From positions 62,001 through 126,000 of the forward strand of contig CAJUFE010000004.1 of assembly GCA_910585635.1 (NCBI GenBank): DNA of 64,000 bases, read 5' to 3'. Shown here piece after piece: positions 50,350-58,785 of this stretch. Numbering within the stretch: position 1 is the first letter of the stretch; each line of letters starts with the position of its first letter. A program made the position numbers and the translations under genes. The notes below the pieces were generated by a model. It did not search any database. It had not been told where the DNA came from and worked only from the letters and a program-made list of their open reading frames with translations. This stretch comes from an uncultured Lachnospiraceae bacterium. GTDB taxonomy: Bacteria; Bacillota; Clostridia; Lachnospirales; Lachnospiraceae.

Positions 50350-51530
50350 CGACCGACCTGCCTCTCCCTGTAGCTTTCCAGACAGCGGTTGATCCTCTTT
50401 GTGGGATTTAAGAGGTCGCTCAGGGAAGCATCATGGTTCAGATTATCGATGATCAGCGCGATATACTTGCTCATATCTACATCGATGTAATAGGGCCTGG
50501 CCAAAAGCTCTGGATCCTGATAGACCAGATTGGTGGTGAGGATCCGGTCGATCAGCTCTTTTTCATAGTACTCGTCGAACTTGTCCAATCCGTTGGTGAA
50601 CAATCCAAAGGTAGCGCAGATAAAGACCTTCCTGGCCTTCCTCTCCTTTAACTCCCTGGCCACATCCAGCATGCTCTCACCGGAAGAGATCATATCATCG
50701 ATGATCAGCACATCCTTTCCCGCCACGTCACTGCCCAAAAACTCATGGGCCACGATCGGGTTGCGGCCATTTACGATCCGTGTATAATCCCTGCGCTTAT
50801 AGAACATCCCCATATCCAGGCCCAGCACATTAGCAAAATAGACTGCCCGGCTCATACCGCCCTCATCCGGGCTGATCACCATCATGTGCTCGCTGTCGAT
50901 CTGCAGGTTCTCCTCGTGTTTTAAAAGATGCTTGATGAACTGATAGATCGGCTGGACCGTCTCAAAGCCCTTTAAGGGGATCGCGTTCTGCACTCTTGGG
51001 TCATGGGCGTCAAAGGTGATGATATTCTCCACGCCCATCCGCACCAACTCCTCCAATGCCAGGGCGCAGTCCAGGGACTCCCTGCTGGAGCGCTTATGCT
51101 GGCGGCTCTCATACAAGAAGGGCATGATCACATTGATCCGTCTGGCCTTGCCTGCCGCGGCGGCGATCACCCGCTTCAGATCCTGAAAATGATCGTCCGG
51201 CGACATGTAGTTGGTCTTCCCGCAGAGAGAATAGGTGAGACTGTGGTTGCACACATCCACCATGCAATACAGATCGTCCCCCCGGACAGACTCCTCTAAG
51301 GTCCCCTTTCCCTCTCCTGAACCAAAGCGGGGGGTCTGGGCGCCGATGATGTAGCTGTCCCGCTGGTAGCCGGCAAAGGCGATGGTGGATTTATGCTCGC
51401 TCTCCCGTTCCATCCGCCAGGTCGTCAGATACTTGTCCACCTTCTTCCCCAGCTCTTCGCAGCTCTTTAAGGGGATCAGGCCTAAGGGGCCTACGGGGAT
51501 CGTCTCAATGATCTTCTCTTCGTACAGCAT
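50346..51530 (-). CDS. prs: Ribose-phosphate pyrophosphokinase (PRPP synthetase)
   Basis: 394 residues, about 75 more than the classical enzyme, owing to a longer N-terminus. It makes PRPP from ribose-5-phosphate and ATP for nucleotide, His and Trp synthesis. Visible: the ATP-side flexible loop region FLYESRQHKRSSRESLD, the metal-binding FDAHDPRVQNA, and the PRPP/ribose-5-phosphate loop DVLIIDDMISSGESM. This long clostridial form is usually annotated as prs. It is co-transcribed with the 830-residue membrane protein. Confidence 0.9.
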   Translation of the reverse strand: MLYEEKIIETIPVGPLGLIPLKSCEELGKKVDKYLTTWRMERESEHKSTIAFAGYQRDSYIIGAQTPRFGSGEGKGTLEESVRGDDLYCMVDVCNHSLTYSLCGKTNYMSPDDHFQDLKRVIAAAAGKARRINVIMPFLYESRQHKRSSRESLDCALALEELVRMGVENIITFDAHDPRVQNAIPLKGFETVQPIYQFIKHLLKHEENLQIDSEHMMVISPDEGGMSRAVYFANVLGLDMGMFYKRRDYTRIVNGRNPIVAHEFLGSDVAGKDVLIIDDMISSGESMLDVARELKERKARKVFICATFGLFTNGLDKFDEYYEKELIDRILTTNLVYQDPELLARPYYIDVDMSKYIALIIDNLNHDASLSDLLNPTKRINRCLESYRERQVGR

Positions 51531-51553
51531 CTTTTTCCTCCGTTTTTGCTTCT

Positions 51554-51582
51554 TTTATATCATTATGTGCCTTTTTAGTCAA
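51554..51582 (-). promoter_or_regulatory. prs promoter
   Basis: Minus strand TTGACT (51582-51577), 17-base spacer, TATAAA (51559-51554). Confidence 0.7.
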
Positions 51583-51623
51583 TATGATCCATTGTATCCT
51601 GTATAAAGGGCAGGAAGCTCTCT

Positions 51624-52604
51624 TTACAGCTTCAGCCGGATATCCTCCCCATACAGCGGGATCACTGTATAACTGCTCATCACCCGGGAGGCCACCCGGT
51701 CGGTGTACTCGTCCCTCAGCCGGTCTAAGGACAGGTTGGTGGAGATGATCGTGGAGCGGCCGGACTGGAGCCGCTGGTTGATGCAGAAGAACAGCTGGGA
51801 TGAGGTGAAGCTGTTGTTCAGCTCCGTGCCCAGATCGTCGATGATCAAAAGGTCGCAGTCCAGGATGAACTGGTAGGTGTCCTTCATCTCTTCCTCTTCC
51901 TGATAGTCGAACCTGTGCTTGGAAAAGACCTCGAACAAGTCATGAGCGGACAGATAGATCACCGAGTGATAGCTGTCGATCAGCTCCTTCGCGATGCAGT
52001 GGGTCAAAAAGGTCTTTCCCCTCCCTGTGGTCCCGGTAAAGAGGAGATTGCCGCCCTTTTCGTCAAACCGGTCCACGAACTCCCTGCACCAATGCTCCAC
52101 CTGCTCCATATACCCGGCCACTGTGGTCCCGACGGCCGGCTCGATCTTTTGATCGTCAAAGTACCGGTAGGAAAAGGTCTGGAAATTTTCCCGCTGCAAT
52201 ACACGGTCCAGGTTCGACTGGGCATACAGGAGACCGATCTGGGCCTTCCGGAAGCAGTGGCATTTTTTCCCCTCCTTCGTATAACCGGTGTCCTGGCAGT
52301 CCGGGCAGCGGTAGCGCATATCCATATAGTCTGCAGGAAAGCCTGCTGTGGTAAGGAGCAGGGCTTTTTGCTCCCGCAGATCCAGGGTCTCCTCCCGCAG
52401 CCTCCCTAACGCCTCCTGATCCCCGTTCAAGAGCTCCCTGGCCCGGTACAGAGCCCGGGAGCCGATGGCCTGCTCTAATTCCTTTATGGCAGGGATCCTC
52501 TCATAGACCTCCCTGATCCGATCGTCCTGCTCATGTTTATTTTTTAGCTGCTGGGCCTGGTACTCCCGCATGATCGCCTGATACTGGGAATTGCTAAGTG
52601 CCAT
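51624..52604 (-). CDS. DnaC/DnaI-like helicase loader ATPase
   Basis: 326 residues. An N-terminal helical region carries a zinc-binding cluster (Cys100, Cys103, Cys115, Cys117: CPDC and CHC). An AAA+ domain follows with Walker A GTTGRGKT (191-198), Walker B CDLLIIDDLGTE (about 250), and sensor I IISTNLS. This is the DnaI/DnaC helicase-loader type that places the replicative DnaB/DnaC-type helicase at origins; IstB transposon proteins share the AAA+ core, but the zinc motif and DnaD neighbour favour the replication role. It is 66 bases downstream of the DnaD-like gene in one operon. Confidence 0.9.
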   Translation of the reverse strand: MALSNSQYQAIMREYQAQQLKNKHEQDDRIREVYERIPAIKELEQAIGSRALYRARELLNGDQEALGRLREETLDLREQKALLLTTAGFPADYMDMRYRCPDCQDTGYTKEGKKCHCFRKAQIGLLYAQSNLDRVLQRENFQTFSYRYFDDQKIEPAVGTTVAGYMEQVEHWCREFVDRFDEKGGNLLFTGTTGRGKTFLTHCIAKELIDSYHSVIYLSAHDLFEVFSKHRFDYQEEEEMKDTYQFILDCDLLIIDDLGTELNNSFTSSQLFFCINQRLQSGRSTIISTNLSLDRLRDEYTDRVASRVMSSYTVIPLYGEDIRLKL

Positions 52605-52670
52605 CCTTTTCTACCCCCTTACCTCCTGCACATACTCCTTTACGGCCTAAGCCTGCCCTGGGCTATCCGG

Positions 52671-53933
52671 TCATTTCTTCATCCTGGCCCGGACCTTTTC
52701 GATCATCAGCGAATCATAATCCGTGGCGCTCTGCTCGAAATTGTGGAAACGGTTCGCCGCGCTGTTCCTTTTTCCTTTTTCGGCCCTCGCCCCCCGGCCT
52801 TTACCCTCTTGAGCCGGATCGGTCCCTTTTGCTGCCTGCTTTTTTTCCTGGTCCTGGTAGATCTTATCCAGCTCTTCCACATCCGATAAGTTTTTTACCC
52901 CGGCCTTCTTCCATTCCTTTAGGATCTTGTCCGCATACTGGAAGCTGGGAGAATGGGTCTTTTGGATCGTGCGGTCGCAGGCCTCCAGGACCACTTCCCT
53001 CGTAAAGCCATAGGCGCCGAACCAGTCGTCGATGAACCGCCTTTCCGCCTCCGCAGGCCTCCGGTCGTTAAGGCCAAAGGCTTTCATCACCGCAAATCCA
53101 TCCTTGCTGAAACCGGCACAATAAGCCTTCGCCTCCTCCACAGTGACCAGCCCTCTCTTGTGCCAGTTCAATGCCACGGTCTCCATATAGCGGATGCTGG
53201 TATGTCCGTTCTGCACACAATATTCTACCAGATATTCTAATAACTCTGAGGAAAGTCCCAGCCCGCCGTAAAGATACGCGAACACCTGACATTCCCGCTG
53301 GGTGAAGACCTTGTTCATGTATTTCTGGGCGATGTAGAGCAGCTGGGCAAAATCCTCGTCGTCCGCCAGGAGGCTGACCTGCTCCTGGGAATGGACCGGG
53401 ACCGGATCTGGTGCGGCTCCCACAGGCTCTGTAGCAGCTATCGGCATACCAGGGTCCGGCATGCCCTGGACCGCCTTGTCGCATCCTGCCGCGCTATGTA
53501 GGGTGTTATCGCATCCTGCTGCGCTGTGTAGGGTCCTATCGGATCCTACTGTGCTGTGTAGGGTCCTGTCCGATGATCCCGCGCTGCCTGCGGCTCTGAC
53601 GCCGGTCATGCTCTGTGCTGCGGTGCTGGGATCCGGCCTGGGGCGGGTCTCTGCCCCATCCTTTTTATCTCCAGCAAGGAGCCTTTCTTCTTCTCTTCCC
53701 CGTGCCAGAACACCCATTTTCTCCCAGTATGCGATCGCCCTTCGCACATCACCCTCCGTATAATGGAGCTCCTCCGCGACCACCGCCGCGTCCGGCTGAT
53801 CACTCTGGTGGCGGAGGAGATACAGGTAGATCTTTACATATTCACCGTTGGCCCCCGCCATATACCGATCGATGAACGTATTCGACACCAAGGTCGCATC
53901 TATCCGAAAGGTATCATAAAAATCCCATGCCAT
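52671..53933 (-). CDS. DnaD-domain replication protein
   Basis: 420 residues from ATG 53933 (AAGGAGGGG upstream; the longer frame runs into a DnaA-box-like region). The N-terminal winged-helix domain (about 1-85) is followed by a low-complexity linker (about 90-185) with tandem GSDRTLHSAA-like repeats, a DnaD_2 helical domain (about 190-265, FTQRECQVFAYLYGGLGLSSE), a second DnaB_2/DnaD-type domain with YADKILKEWKKAGV (about 325-345), and a basic tail FHNFEQSATDYDSL. It is a primosome-initiation protein that helps DnaI-like protein load helicase. Confidence 0.88.
   Translation of the reverse strand: MAWDFYDTFRIDATLVSNTFIDRYMAGANGEYVKIYLYLLRHQSDQPDAAVVAEELHYTEGDVRRAIAYWEKMGVLARGREEERLLAGDKKDGAETRPRPDPSTAAQSMTGVRAAGSAGSSDRTLHSTVGSDRTLHSAAGCDNTLHSAAGCDKAVQGMPDPGMPIAATEPVGAAPDPVPVHSQEQVSLLADDEDFAQLLYIAQKYMNKVFTQRECQVFAYLYGGLGLSSELLEYLVEYCVQNGHTSIRYMETVALNWHKRGLVTVEEAKAYCAGFSKDGFAVMKAFGLNDRRPAEAERRFIDDWFGAYGFTREVVLEACDRTIQKTHSPSFQYADKILKEWKKAGVKNLSDVEELDKIYQDQEKKQAAKGTDPAQEGKGRGARAEKGKRNSAANRFHNFEQSATDYDSLMIEKVRARMKK
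53480..53579. repeat. 30-bp coding tandem repeat in the DnaD-like linker
   Basis: Three 30-bp units at 53480-53509, 53510-53539 and 53540-53569 plus a partial one. They share the core CGCATCCTG...GTAGGGT and encode decapeptides such as GSDRTLHSAA. Confidence 0.85.
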
Positions 53934-53998
53934 GATCGATCCCCCTCCTTTTCTAACTCCATCATAACATAAGGTCGAAAAAAAAGAAATAGCCGGAC

Positions 53999-54198
53999 TT
54001 ATCCACAAAAAACGACGCACTTGCTGTGGATATTGTGGATAACCTGGTGGACAGCCACTCTTTTTGCCTGGCCATCCCTGTCGAAATGTAGGGATAGCAA
54101 GGTTTTCCTAAATTTTCTGTCAATTTTTCGGAGCAATAAAAAAATCCACATAGCGTCTTCCCATAAAATGTTGAAAACTATGTGGATATTGTGGATAA
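53999..54198. promoter_or_regulatory. Cluster of DnaA-box-like sites upstream of the dnaD-dnaI operon
   Basis: TTATCCACA at 53999-54007, then TGTGGATAT (54025-54033) and TGTGGATAA (54034-54042). The same 19-bp pair TGTGGATATTGTGGATAAC recurs exactly at 54181-54199, and an ATCCACATAG/CTATGTGGAT inverted pair lies at 54144-54153 and 54178-54187. TTATCCACA is the classical DnaA box. The stretch between is AT-rich. It could be a DnaA-regulated promoter region or a secondary DnaA-binding cluster. There is no evidence here of oriC (no dnaA or dnaN nearby). Confidence 0.7.
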
Positions 54199-54199
54199 C

Positions 54200-55582
54200 T
54201 TATTTGCCCAGCAGCCTTTCTCCCACTTTTACGATATCTCCGGCCCCCATGGTTATCAACAGATCACCGGGGACACATTTTTTTAAAAGAAATGTCTCGA
54301 TCTCGTCAAAGGAGGGGATATAGCAGGCTTTTCCCCCTGCCTCGGCGATCTTTATGGCGATATCCGCCGAGCTGATGCCGATGGTGTTGACCTCCCTGGC
54401 CGCATAGATATCGGCCAGCACCACCTCATCCGCCTCCAGGAGGGCTTCTGCGAACTCATCTAAAAGAGCCGCCGTCCTGGTATAGGTGTGGGGCTGGAAG
54501 ACGCACCACAGCTTTTTATGGGGATATCGCTTCGCCGCCGCTAAGGTAGCTCTGATCTCCTGAGGATGATGGGCGTAGTCATCGATCACCGTGACCCCGC
54601 CGACCACCCCCTTCTTCTCAAAACGCCGTTCCGTGCCGGTGAACCGAAGGAGCCCTTCCTGGATCTTCTCCAGCGGGATCCCAAAGCTCATGGCCGCCGC
54701 CACCGCCGACAGGGAATTATAGATATTGTGCTCGCCGGGGACATGGAGCTGGATCTGCCCGGCCTCTGCCCCGTCGATCAGGAGTGTGTACGAGCCATTG
54801 CCAACCTGGTCATAGGTGATCGCAGCGGCGCTGTAGCGGCTCCTTGCTGGGTCACGGCCAAAGGTGACCACCTGGCAGGGCAGGCCCTCCACCAAGGCCT
54901 CCACATCCTGGATATCGCTGTTGATGATCAAGATCCCCTTTTCGTCCAATTTCTCAGCAAAAAGCCGGAAAGAATGACGGATATCCTCCAGATCCTTAAA
55001 AAAGTCCAGATGATCGGCTTCTATGTTCAGGATGATCTCCATGGTCGGGAAAAAGGAGAGGAAGCTGTTGGTATATTCACAGGCCTCTGCCACAAAATAC
55101 TCGGCCCCTCCCACCCGGATATTGCCTCCGATGTCATGGAGGATGCCGCCTACCGTCACGGTGGGATCAGTCCCTGCCGCTAACAGGATATCCGTCAGCA
55201 TGGAAGTGGTGGTGGTCTTCCCGTGGGTCCCGGCGATATTGACCGCGTTCTGATAATTGCGCATCATCTCCCCCAAAAGCTCCGCCCGGGTGAGCATAGG
55301 GATCTTCCGCTCCTGTACCGCCTGAAATTCCAGGTTATCCGGATGGATGGCCGCCGTATAGACCACCACATCGATGTCCTCCGTGATGTTCGATGCCCGC
55401 TGCCCGTAGGCGATCTTCGCGCCCATCTGCTCCAGATGCTCGGTCAGCTGGGTCTTATGGGCGTCAGAACCAGATACCCTAAAGCCCTCCTCCAGGAGGA
55501 TCTGCGCCAGCCCGCTCATACTGATGCCCCCGATCCCGATAAAATGTATAGTTTCCGGTTTGTTGAAATCGATCTGATACAT
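54200..55582 (-). CDS. murC: UDP-N-acetylmuramate--L-alanine ligase
   Basis: 460 residues from ATG 55582 (AGAGGAAG upstream). It adds L-Ala to UDP-MurNAc using ATP. Marks: N-terminal Rossmann HFIGIGGISMSGLA, P-loop AGTHGKTTTTSM, EACEYTNSFL, NIEADHLDFF, and VIDDYAHHPQEIRATL. The fold is complete. It stops just beyond the DnaA-box cluster. Together with murA it gives two early steps of peptidoglycan precursor synthesis in this window. Confidence 0.96.
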   Translation of the reverse strand: MYQIDFNKPETIHFIGIGGISMSGLAQILLEEGFRVSGSDAHKTQLTEHLEQMGAKIAYGQRASNITEDIDVVVYTAAIHPDNLEFQAVQERKIPMLTRAELLGEMMRNYQNAVNIAGTHGKTTTTSMLTDILLAAGTDPTVTVGGILHDIGGNIRVGGAEYFVAEACEYTNSFLSFFPTMEIILNIEADHLDFFKDLEDIRHSFRLFAEKLDEKGILIINSDIQDVEALVEGLPCQVVTFGRDPARSRYSAAAITYDQVGNGSYTLLIDGAEAGQIQLHVPGEHNIYNSLSAVAAAMSFGIPLEKIQEGLLRFTGTERRFEKKGVVGGVTVIDDYAHHPQEIRATLAAAKRYPHKKLWCVFQPHTYTRTAALLDEFAEALLEADEVVLADIYAAREVNTIGISSADIAIKIAEAGGKACYIPSFDEIETFLLKKCVPGDLLITMGAGDIVKVGERLLGK

Positions 55583-55680
55583 ATCTTCCTCTTTCCGGCA
55601 TTGATCTCGCCTATCTTTATTGTATGTCACGGGGCTGGCTTTGGGTCATCTGTCCATCCGTTCATGGCCATCTCCACATA

Positions 55681-56190
55681 TCAAGCCAAGCTCTTTTTAA
55701 AGAGCAGGCCTTTATATCGGTCCAATGTGAACAGCAGCATGTTCCCCAGCACCCCGATAGCCAGGATCTCCCCGACCCCTACTGTCACCATAGCAAAGGG
55801 GATCAGATCCGTGGAACCGTAAGCATAGCGCAGCACCCAGGGGATGATGACCGTATTGGCCAAGATCGGGGGCAGGCAGACCAGCCACCGGCTCTTCTTT
55901 CCCAGATACAAGGAGCCCGCCGCCCCGATCAGTGTGGCCAGGCTGCCGAACACCACATCCAGCACCGCCGCCCCGCAAAAGAGGTTGGCTAAAAAGCAGC
56001 CTAAAAACAGCCCGGGCACGGCCGCGGGGGTAAAGAAAGGCAGGACACACAGGATCTCTGAGATCCTGAACTGGATCGGTCCGAAGCTGATGGGGGCAAA
56101 GACCATGGTCAGCGTCACATAGATGGCGGCGATGGCGGCCCCGTAGGCCAGCAGGTACACATTTTTTAGATTGTTCTTTCTCTTTTCCAT
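55681..56190 (-). CDS. queT: QueT-family queuosine precursor transporter
   Basis: 169 residues with about five hydrophobic helices (ECF S-component-like). The start region AYGAAIAAIYVTLTMVFAPISFGPIQFRISE is the QueT family pattern. It imports a queuosine precursor (preQ0/preQ1/queuine), probably with a shared ECF module encoded elsewhere. The preQ1-I riboswitch overlapping the ribosome site supports the assignment. Start ATG 56190. Confidence 0.9.
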   Translation of the reverse strand: MEKRKNNLKNVYLLAYGAAIAAIYVTLTMVFAPISFGPIQFRISEILCVLPFFTPAAVPGLFLGCFLANLFCGAAVLDVVFGSLATLIGAAGSLYLGKKSRWLVCLPPILANTVIIPWVLRYAYGSTDLIPFAMVTVGVGEILAIGVLGNMLLFTLDRYKGLLFKKSLA

Positions 56191-56200
56191 ATCTCGTTCT

Positions 56201-56241
56201 CCTTTAGTTTTGTTTTAGGTGAGGAAGGTCTCGAACTCACC
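56201..56241 (-). promoter_or_regulatory. PreQ1-I riboswitch
   Basis: On the minus strand P1 is GGTGAG/CTCACC around the loop TTCGAGACCTTC, followed by an A-rich tail ending AAAACTAAAGG. The loop CCTT can pair with the tail AAGG to form the H-type pseudoknot. That tail overlaps the Shine-Dalgarno of queT, so ligand binding should block translation. Confidence 0.8.
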
Positions 56242-56250
56242 GGTCTTTTT

Positions 56251-56282
56251 GCCGAAAAGCCTTGATCTTACAAGGTTTTCGA
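56251..56282 (-). other. Leader hairpin upstream of the preQ1 riboswitch
   Basis: CGAAAACCTTG pairs with CAAGGCTTTTCG (one bulge) at the 5' end of the queT transcript, which should start near 56283. Role unknown; possibly mRNA stability. Confidence 0.5.
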
Positions 56283-56289
56283 CGGTCCT

Positions 56290-56318
56290 AGGATATCACA
56301 AAAAGGTGGGAAATGCAA
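56290..56318 (-). promoter_or_regulatory. queT promoter
   Basis: Minus strand TTGCAT (56318-56313), spacer 17, TATCCT (56295-56290). Confidence 0.55.
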
Positions 56319-56376
56319 GCAGAGTACCAGAAAAGTACCATCTTACCCGAACGATGCTCTACTTTTTACGCCACGA

Positions 56377-56442
56377 TAAAAAAGCCAGAAAGCTCTCCCT
56401 CTGACGCGCAGACTGCGCCTTAGGATAGCCTTCCGGCTTTTT
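56377..56442 (-). terminator. Terminator of the amidohydrolase-TRAP operon
   Basis: Minus strand AAGCCGGAAGGCT pairs with AGCTTTCTGGCTT around a loop holding its own GCGCAGTCTGCGC hairpin, then a T-run. Confidence 0.7.
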
Positions 56443-56451
56443 CTCATCCTT

Positions 56452-57591
56452 TTAATCCAGATCGGTCTGACGATAGACGATGCTCCCCCGCTTCACGGTC
56501 AGCTGGGGGACGATCGTGCGCTCCCCGGTTATGTACGCTCCGTTCAGATCGTAAAACCGTGTCTCCTTTTCCTTGATGCAAAAAACTGCAAGGTCGGCCC
56601 TGGTGCCTGGCCGGAGCGTGGCCAGCTCCTCTTCTGCTCCCAGCTGCCTGGCCGGAGCTAAGATCGCCGCATCCAGCACCTGCTCCAGGGACATGCCCAT
56701 AGCCATGAACTTGGCCAGGAGGCGGGGCAGCGTGACCACCGGGTGCTGATACTGGGTGATCGGGGAGATATCGCTGCTGATGATGTCGGGAAGGAAGCCC
56801 TCTTCCATGGCGGGGAGGGCAGTCCTGTACTCGAAATTCCCCTTGCCGTTGCAGGCATCGAACAGGACCCCCCGCTCCCTGGCCCTGCGGATGCCGGCCT
56901 TTACCTTTCCATGTCCATCCAGGATCGTACTGCCTTTCCCATAGTACATATGGCAGAACACGTCCCCGGGCCGCAGCATGGCGGCGGCTTCCTCTGCCTC
57001 GATGATCGGATCCACCATATGGACCACCACCGGGCAGCCCAGCTCCTGGGCGATCTCTAAGGTCTTTTCAAGAGGCTCTCTGGTGAGGCCGGTAGGGCCT
57101 ACGATGTTTTTCGATATCCTGTATTTCAACGCCACCAGATGCTCTGGATACCGTGCAAAGAGCATCTTCATCTTTTCCACATCGTAGTATCTGGGGTCCA
57201 CATTTTCCGGATAAAGAGCGGTGGCCAGCCCTGTGGGGGACACGTTTAAGTAGCTCTTGATGTCCGTCACCGACTGGGTGATATCGGTCTTCTCGAACAG
57301 CTCATAATTGCTCGCCCCGCAGGTGCCGCCGTCCACGGCTGTGGTGACACCATTGGGCAGGTTCATGATGTCCGCCTTTACCGATCCGTCACAGCCGGAA
57401 TACAGATGGATATGATAGTCGATCAGCCCTGGCGTGACCAGGCATCCGTCCACATCGACGACGGAGGCCTGGCCGGAGCGCAGCGTATCGGCATCCACGA
57501 TCCGATCCCCCAGGATCCCGATATCCTGCTTTCCCGATCGTTTGGTCAGCGGATCATAGGTATGACCATTTTTTAAAATGACTGCGTTCAC
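56452..57591 (-). CDS. Amidohydrolase/deacetylase-family metallohydrolase
   Basis: 379 residues of the amidohydrolase superfamily. Metal ligands: HIH (His60, His62), probable carboxylated Lys in LVALKYRIS, His in VVVHMVDP, His in VFCHMYYG and the catalytic Asp in DIISSDIS. Overall it resembles the dihydroorotase-like clade annotated amidohydrolase/deacetylase (EF0837-type), whose members act on N-acyl or amide compounds. It is encoded last after TRAP transporter genes, so it probably acts on the imported compound. Substrate unknown. Gap to dctP 22 bases. Confidence 0.85.
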   Translation of the reverse strand: MNAVILKNGHTYDPLTKRSGKQDIGILGDRIVDADTLRSGQASVVDVDGCLVTPGLIDYHIHLYSGCDGSVKADIMNLPNGVTTAVDGGTCGASNYELFEKTDITQSVTDIKSYLNVSPTGLATALYPENVDPRYYDVEKMKMLFARYPEHLVALKYRISKNIVGPTGLTREPLEKTLEIAQELGCPVVVHMVDPIIEAEEAAAMLRPGDVFCHMYYGKGSTILDGHGKVKAGIRRARERGVLFDACNGKGNFEYRTALPAMEEGFLPDIISSDISPITQYQHPVVTLPRLLAKFMAMGMSLEQVLDAAILAPARQLGAEEELATLRPGTRADLAVFCIKEKETRFYDLNGAYITGERTIVPQLTVKRGSIVYRQTDLD

Positions 57592-57613
57592 ATCATCCTC
57601 CTTGCGGCGGCCA

Positions 57614-58747
57614 TCATTTTTTATTGGCTTCTACCGCGTTAAGCAGCTTATCCACCAGCTCATCCCCGATATCGGCCCGGATCTGGTCATAGACCGACGC
57701 AGCCTGCTCCTTCATCTGGTCTGTCACCGCAGTATCCAGGGTGATGATCTTGGTCCCGCTCTCCTCGATGGTGGCCTTATCCTGGGCGATGCTGTCGTCC
57801 GCCAGACTCCGTGTATACACGATCGCCTCATGTGCGCAGTCGTCCACCAGCGCCTGCACCTGGGCCGGGAGACCGGCGTATAAGTCATTGTTCATCAAAA
57901 AGACGATGATGTGGCCCAGATGATTGGTCTCGATCACATAGTTCTGGGTCTCATAAAATTTATTGGCCACGATGTTCATGTAGGGATTTTCCTGGGCGTC
58001 GATCGTTTTCTGCTGCAGGCCTACATAGACCTCACTGAAATCCATGGCGGTGGCATTGCAGCCCAGCGCCTGCCAGTAGGCGATGTGGTACGGATTCTGG
58101 ATCACCCGGATCTTCACGCCGCTAAAATCCGCTACAGACTTTACCTCGATGTTGGAGGTGGTCTGCCTAAAGCCTGCGTCAGCCAGGCCCATCAGCTTGA
58201 TCCCCCCGGCCTCTGAGTACACGTTCAGCGCGTCGATAAAGGAGTCATCGTCCAGCACGCTCCGCATGGTGGCCAGGTCCGGGAAGGCGTTGGGGCAGTC
58301 AAATACGGCATACTCCTTGACGAAGGAGGGCATACCGCTGGTGATGGTGGTGACGAAGTCATTGGTGCCGTCGATCAGGCCCTGGAGCTGCTCCGTATCA
58401 TTGCCCAGCTGCCCATTGGCATACAGGTTCACCACGATCTTCCCGCCGCTCTTGGCCTCGATCAGCTCCTTGAACTTATCCATCATCTTGTAGTTCAATG
58501 TGGTGTCTGCCACGTTCATCGCCACGGTCCAGGTATAGGAGTCGCTGATCTCCACCACGTCACCGGCCGCTGCGCCGCCGGCTGCATCGTCGGCCTCTTT
58601 ACCGCCCGACGCCTCCCCGGCTGCTGCCTGGGTCTGGCCTTCTGCGGCCGCCGCCTGGGTGGTGGCTGGTGTGCTGCCCCCGCCTCCTGAGCAGGCGGTC
58701 ATCATGAGCATACATGCTGCTGTTATAAGTGCTGCTGTCTTTTTCAT
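57614..58747 (-). CDS. dctP: TRAP transporter solute-binding lipoprotein (second system)
   Basis: 377 residues from ATG 58747 (AAGGAGAAG upstream). Lipobox MMTACSGG (Cys about 19), then a low-complexity Ala/Gly/Thr linker, then the DctP fold: MDKFKELIEAKSGGKIVVNLY, the ligand Arg in GVKIRVIQNPYH and DFSEVYVGLQQKTIDAQENP. It belongs with the dctQM genes just upstream in the same operon. The order Q-M-P differs from the first TRAP locus (P-Q-M), so the two are independent systems. Its ligand is probably related to the amidohydrolase substrate. Confidence 0.92.
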   Translation of the reverse strand: MKKTAALITAACMLMMTACSGGGGSTPATTQAAAAEGQTQAAAGEASGGKEADDAAGGAAAGDVVEISDSYTWTVAMNVADTTLNYKMMDKFKELIEAKSGGKIVVNLYANGQLGNDTEQLQGLIDGTNDFVTTITSGMPSFVKEYAVFDCPNAFPDLATMRSVLDDDSFIDALNVYSEAGGIKLMGLADAGFRQTTSNIEVKSVADFSGVKIRVIQNPYHIAYWQALGCNATAMDFSEVYVGLQQKTIDAQENPYMNIVANKFYETQNYVIETNHLGHIIVFLMNNDLYAGLPAQVQALVDDCAHEAIVYTRSLADDSIAQDKATIEESGTKIITLDTAVTDQMKEQAASVYDQIRADIGDELVDKLLNAVEANKK

Positions 58748-58785
58748 ACGTTTCTTCTCCTTTTTCTTTTTATCTCTTTTACCTC

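Noticed and set aside
53999..54199. Chromosomal replication origin (oriC)
   Set aside because: DnaA-like boxes are present, but dnaA, dnaN, recF or rpmH are not nearby, so oriC is not supported.
56219..56404. 61-codon plus-strand ORF
   Set aside because: It overlaps the preQ1 riboswitch, queT promoter and a terminator on the other strand; no ribosome site.
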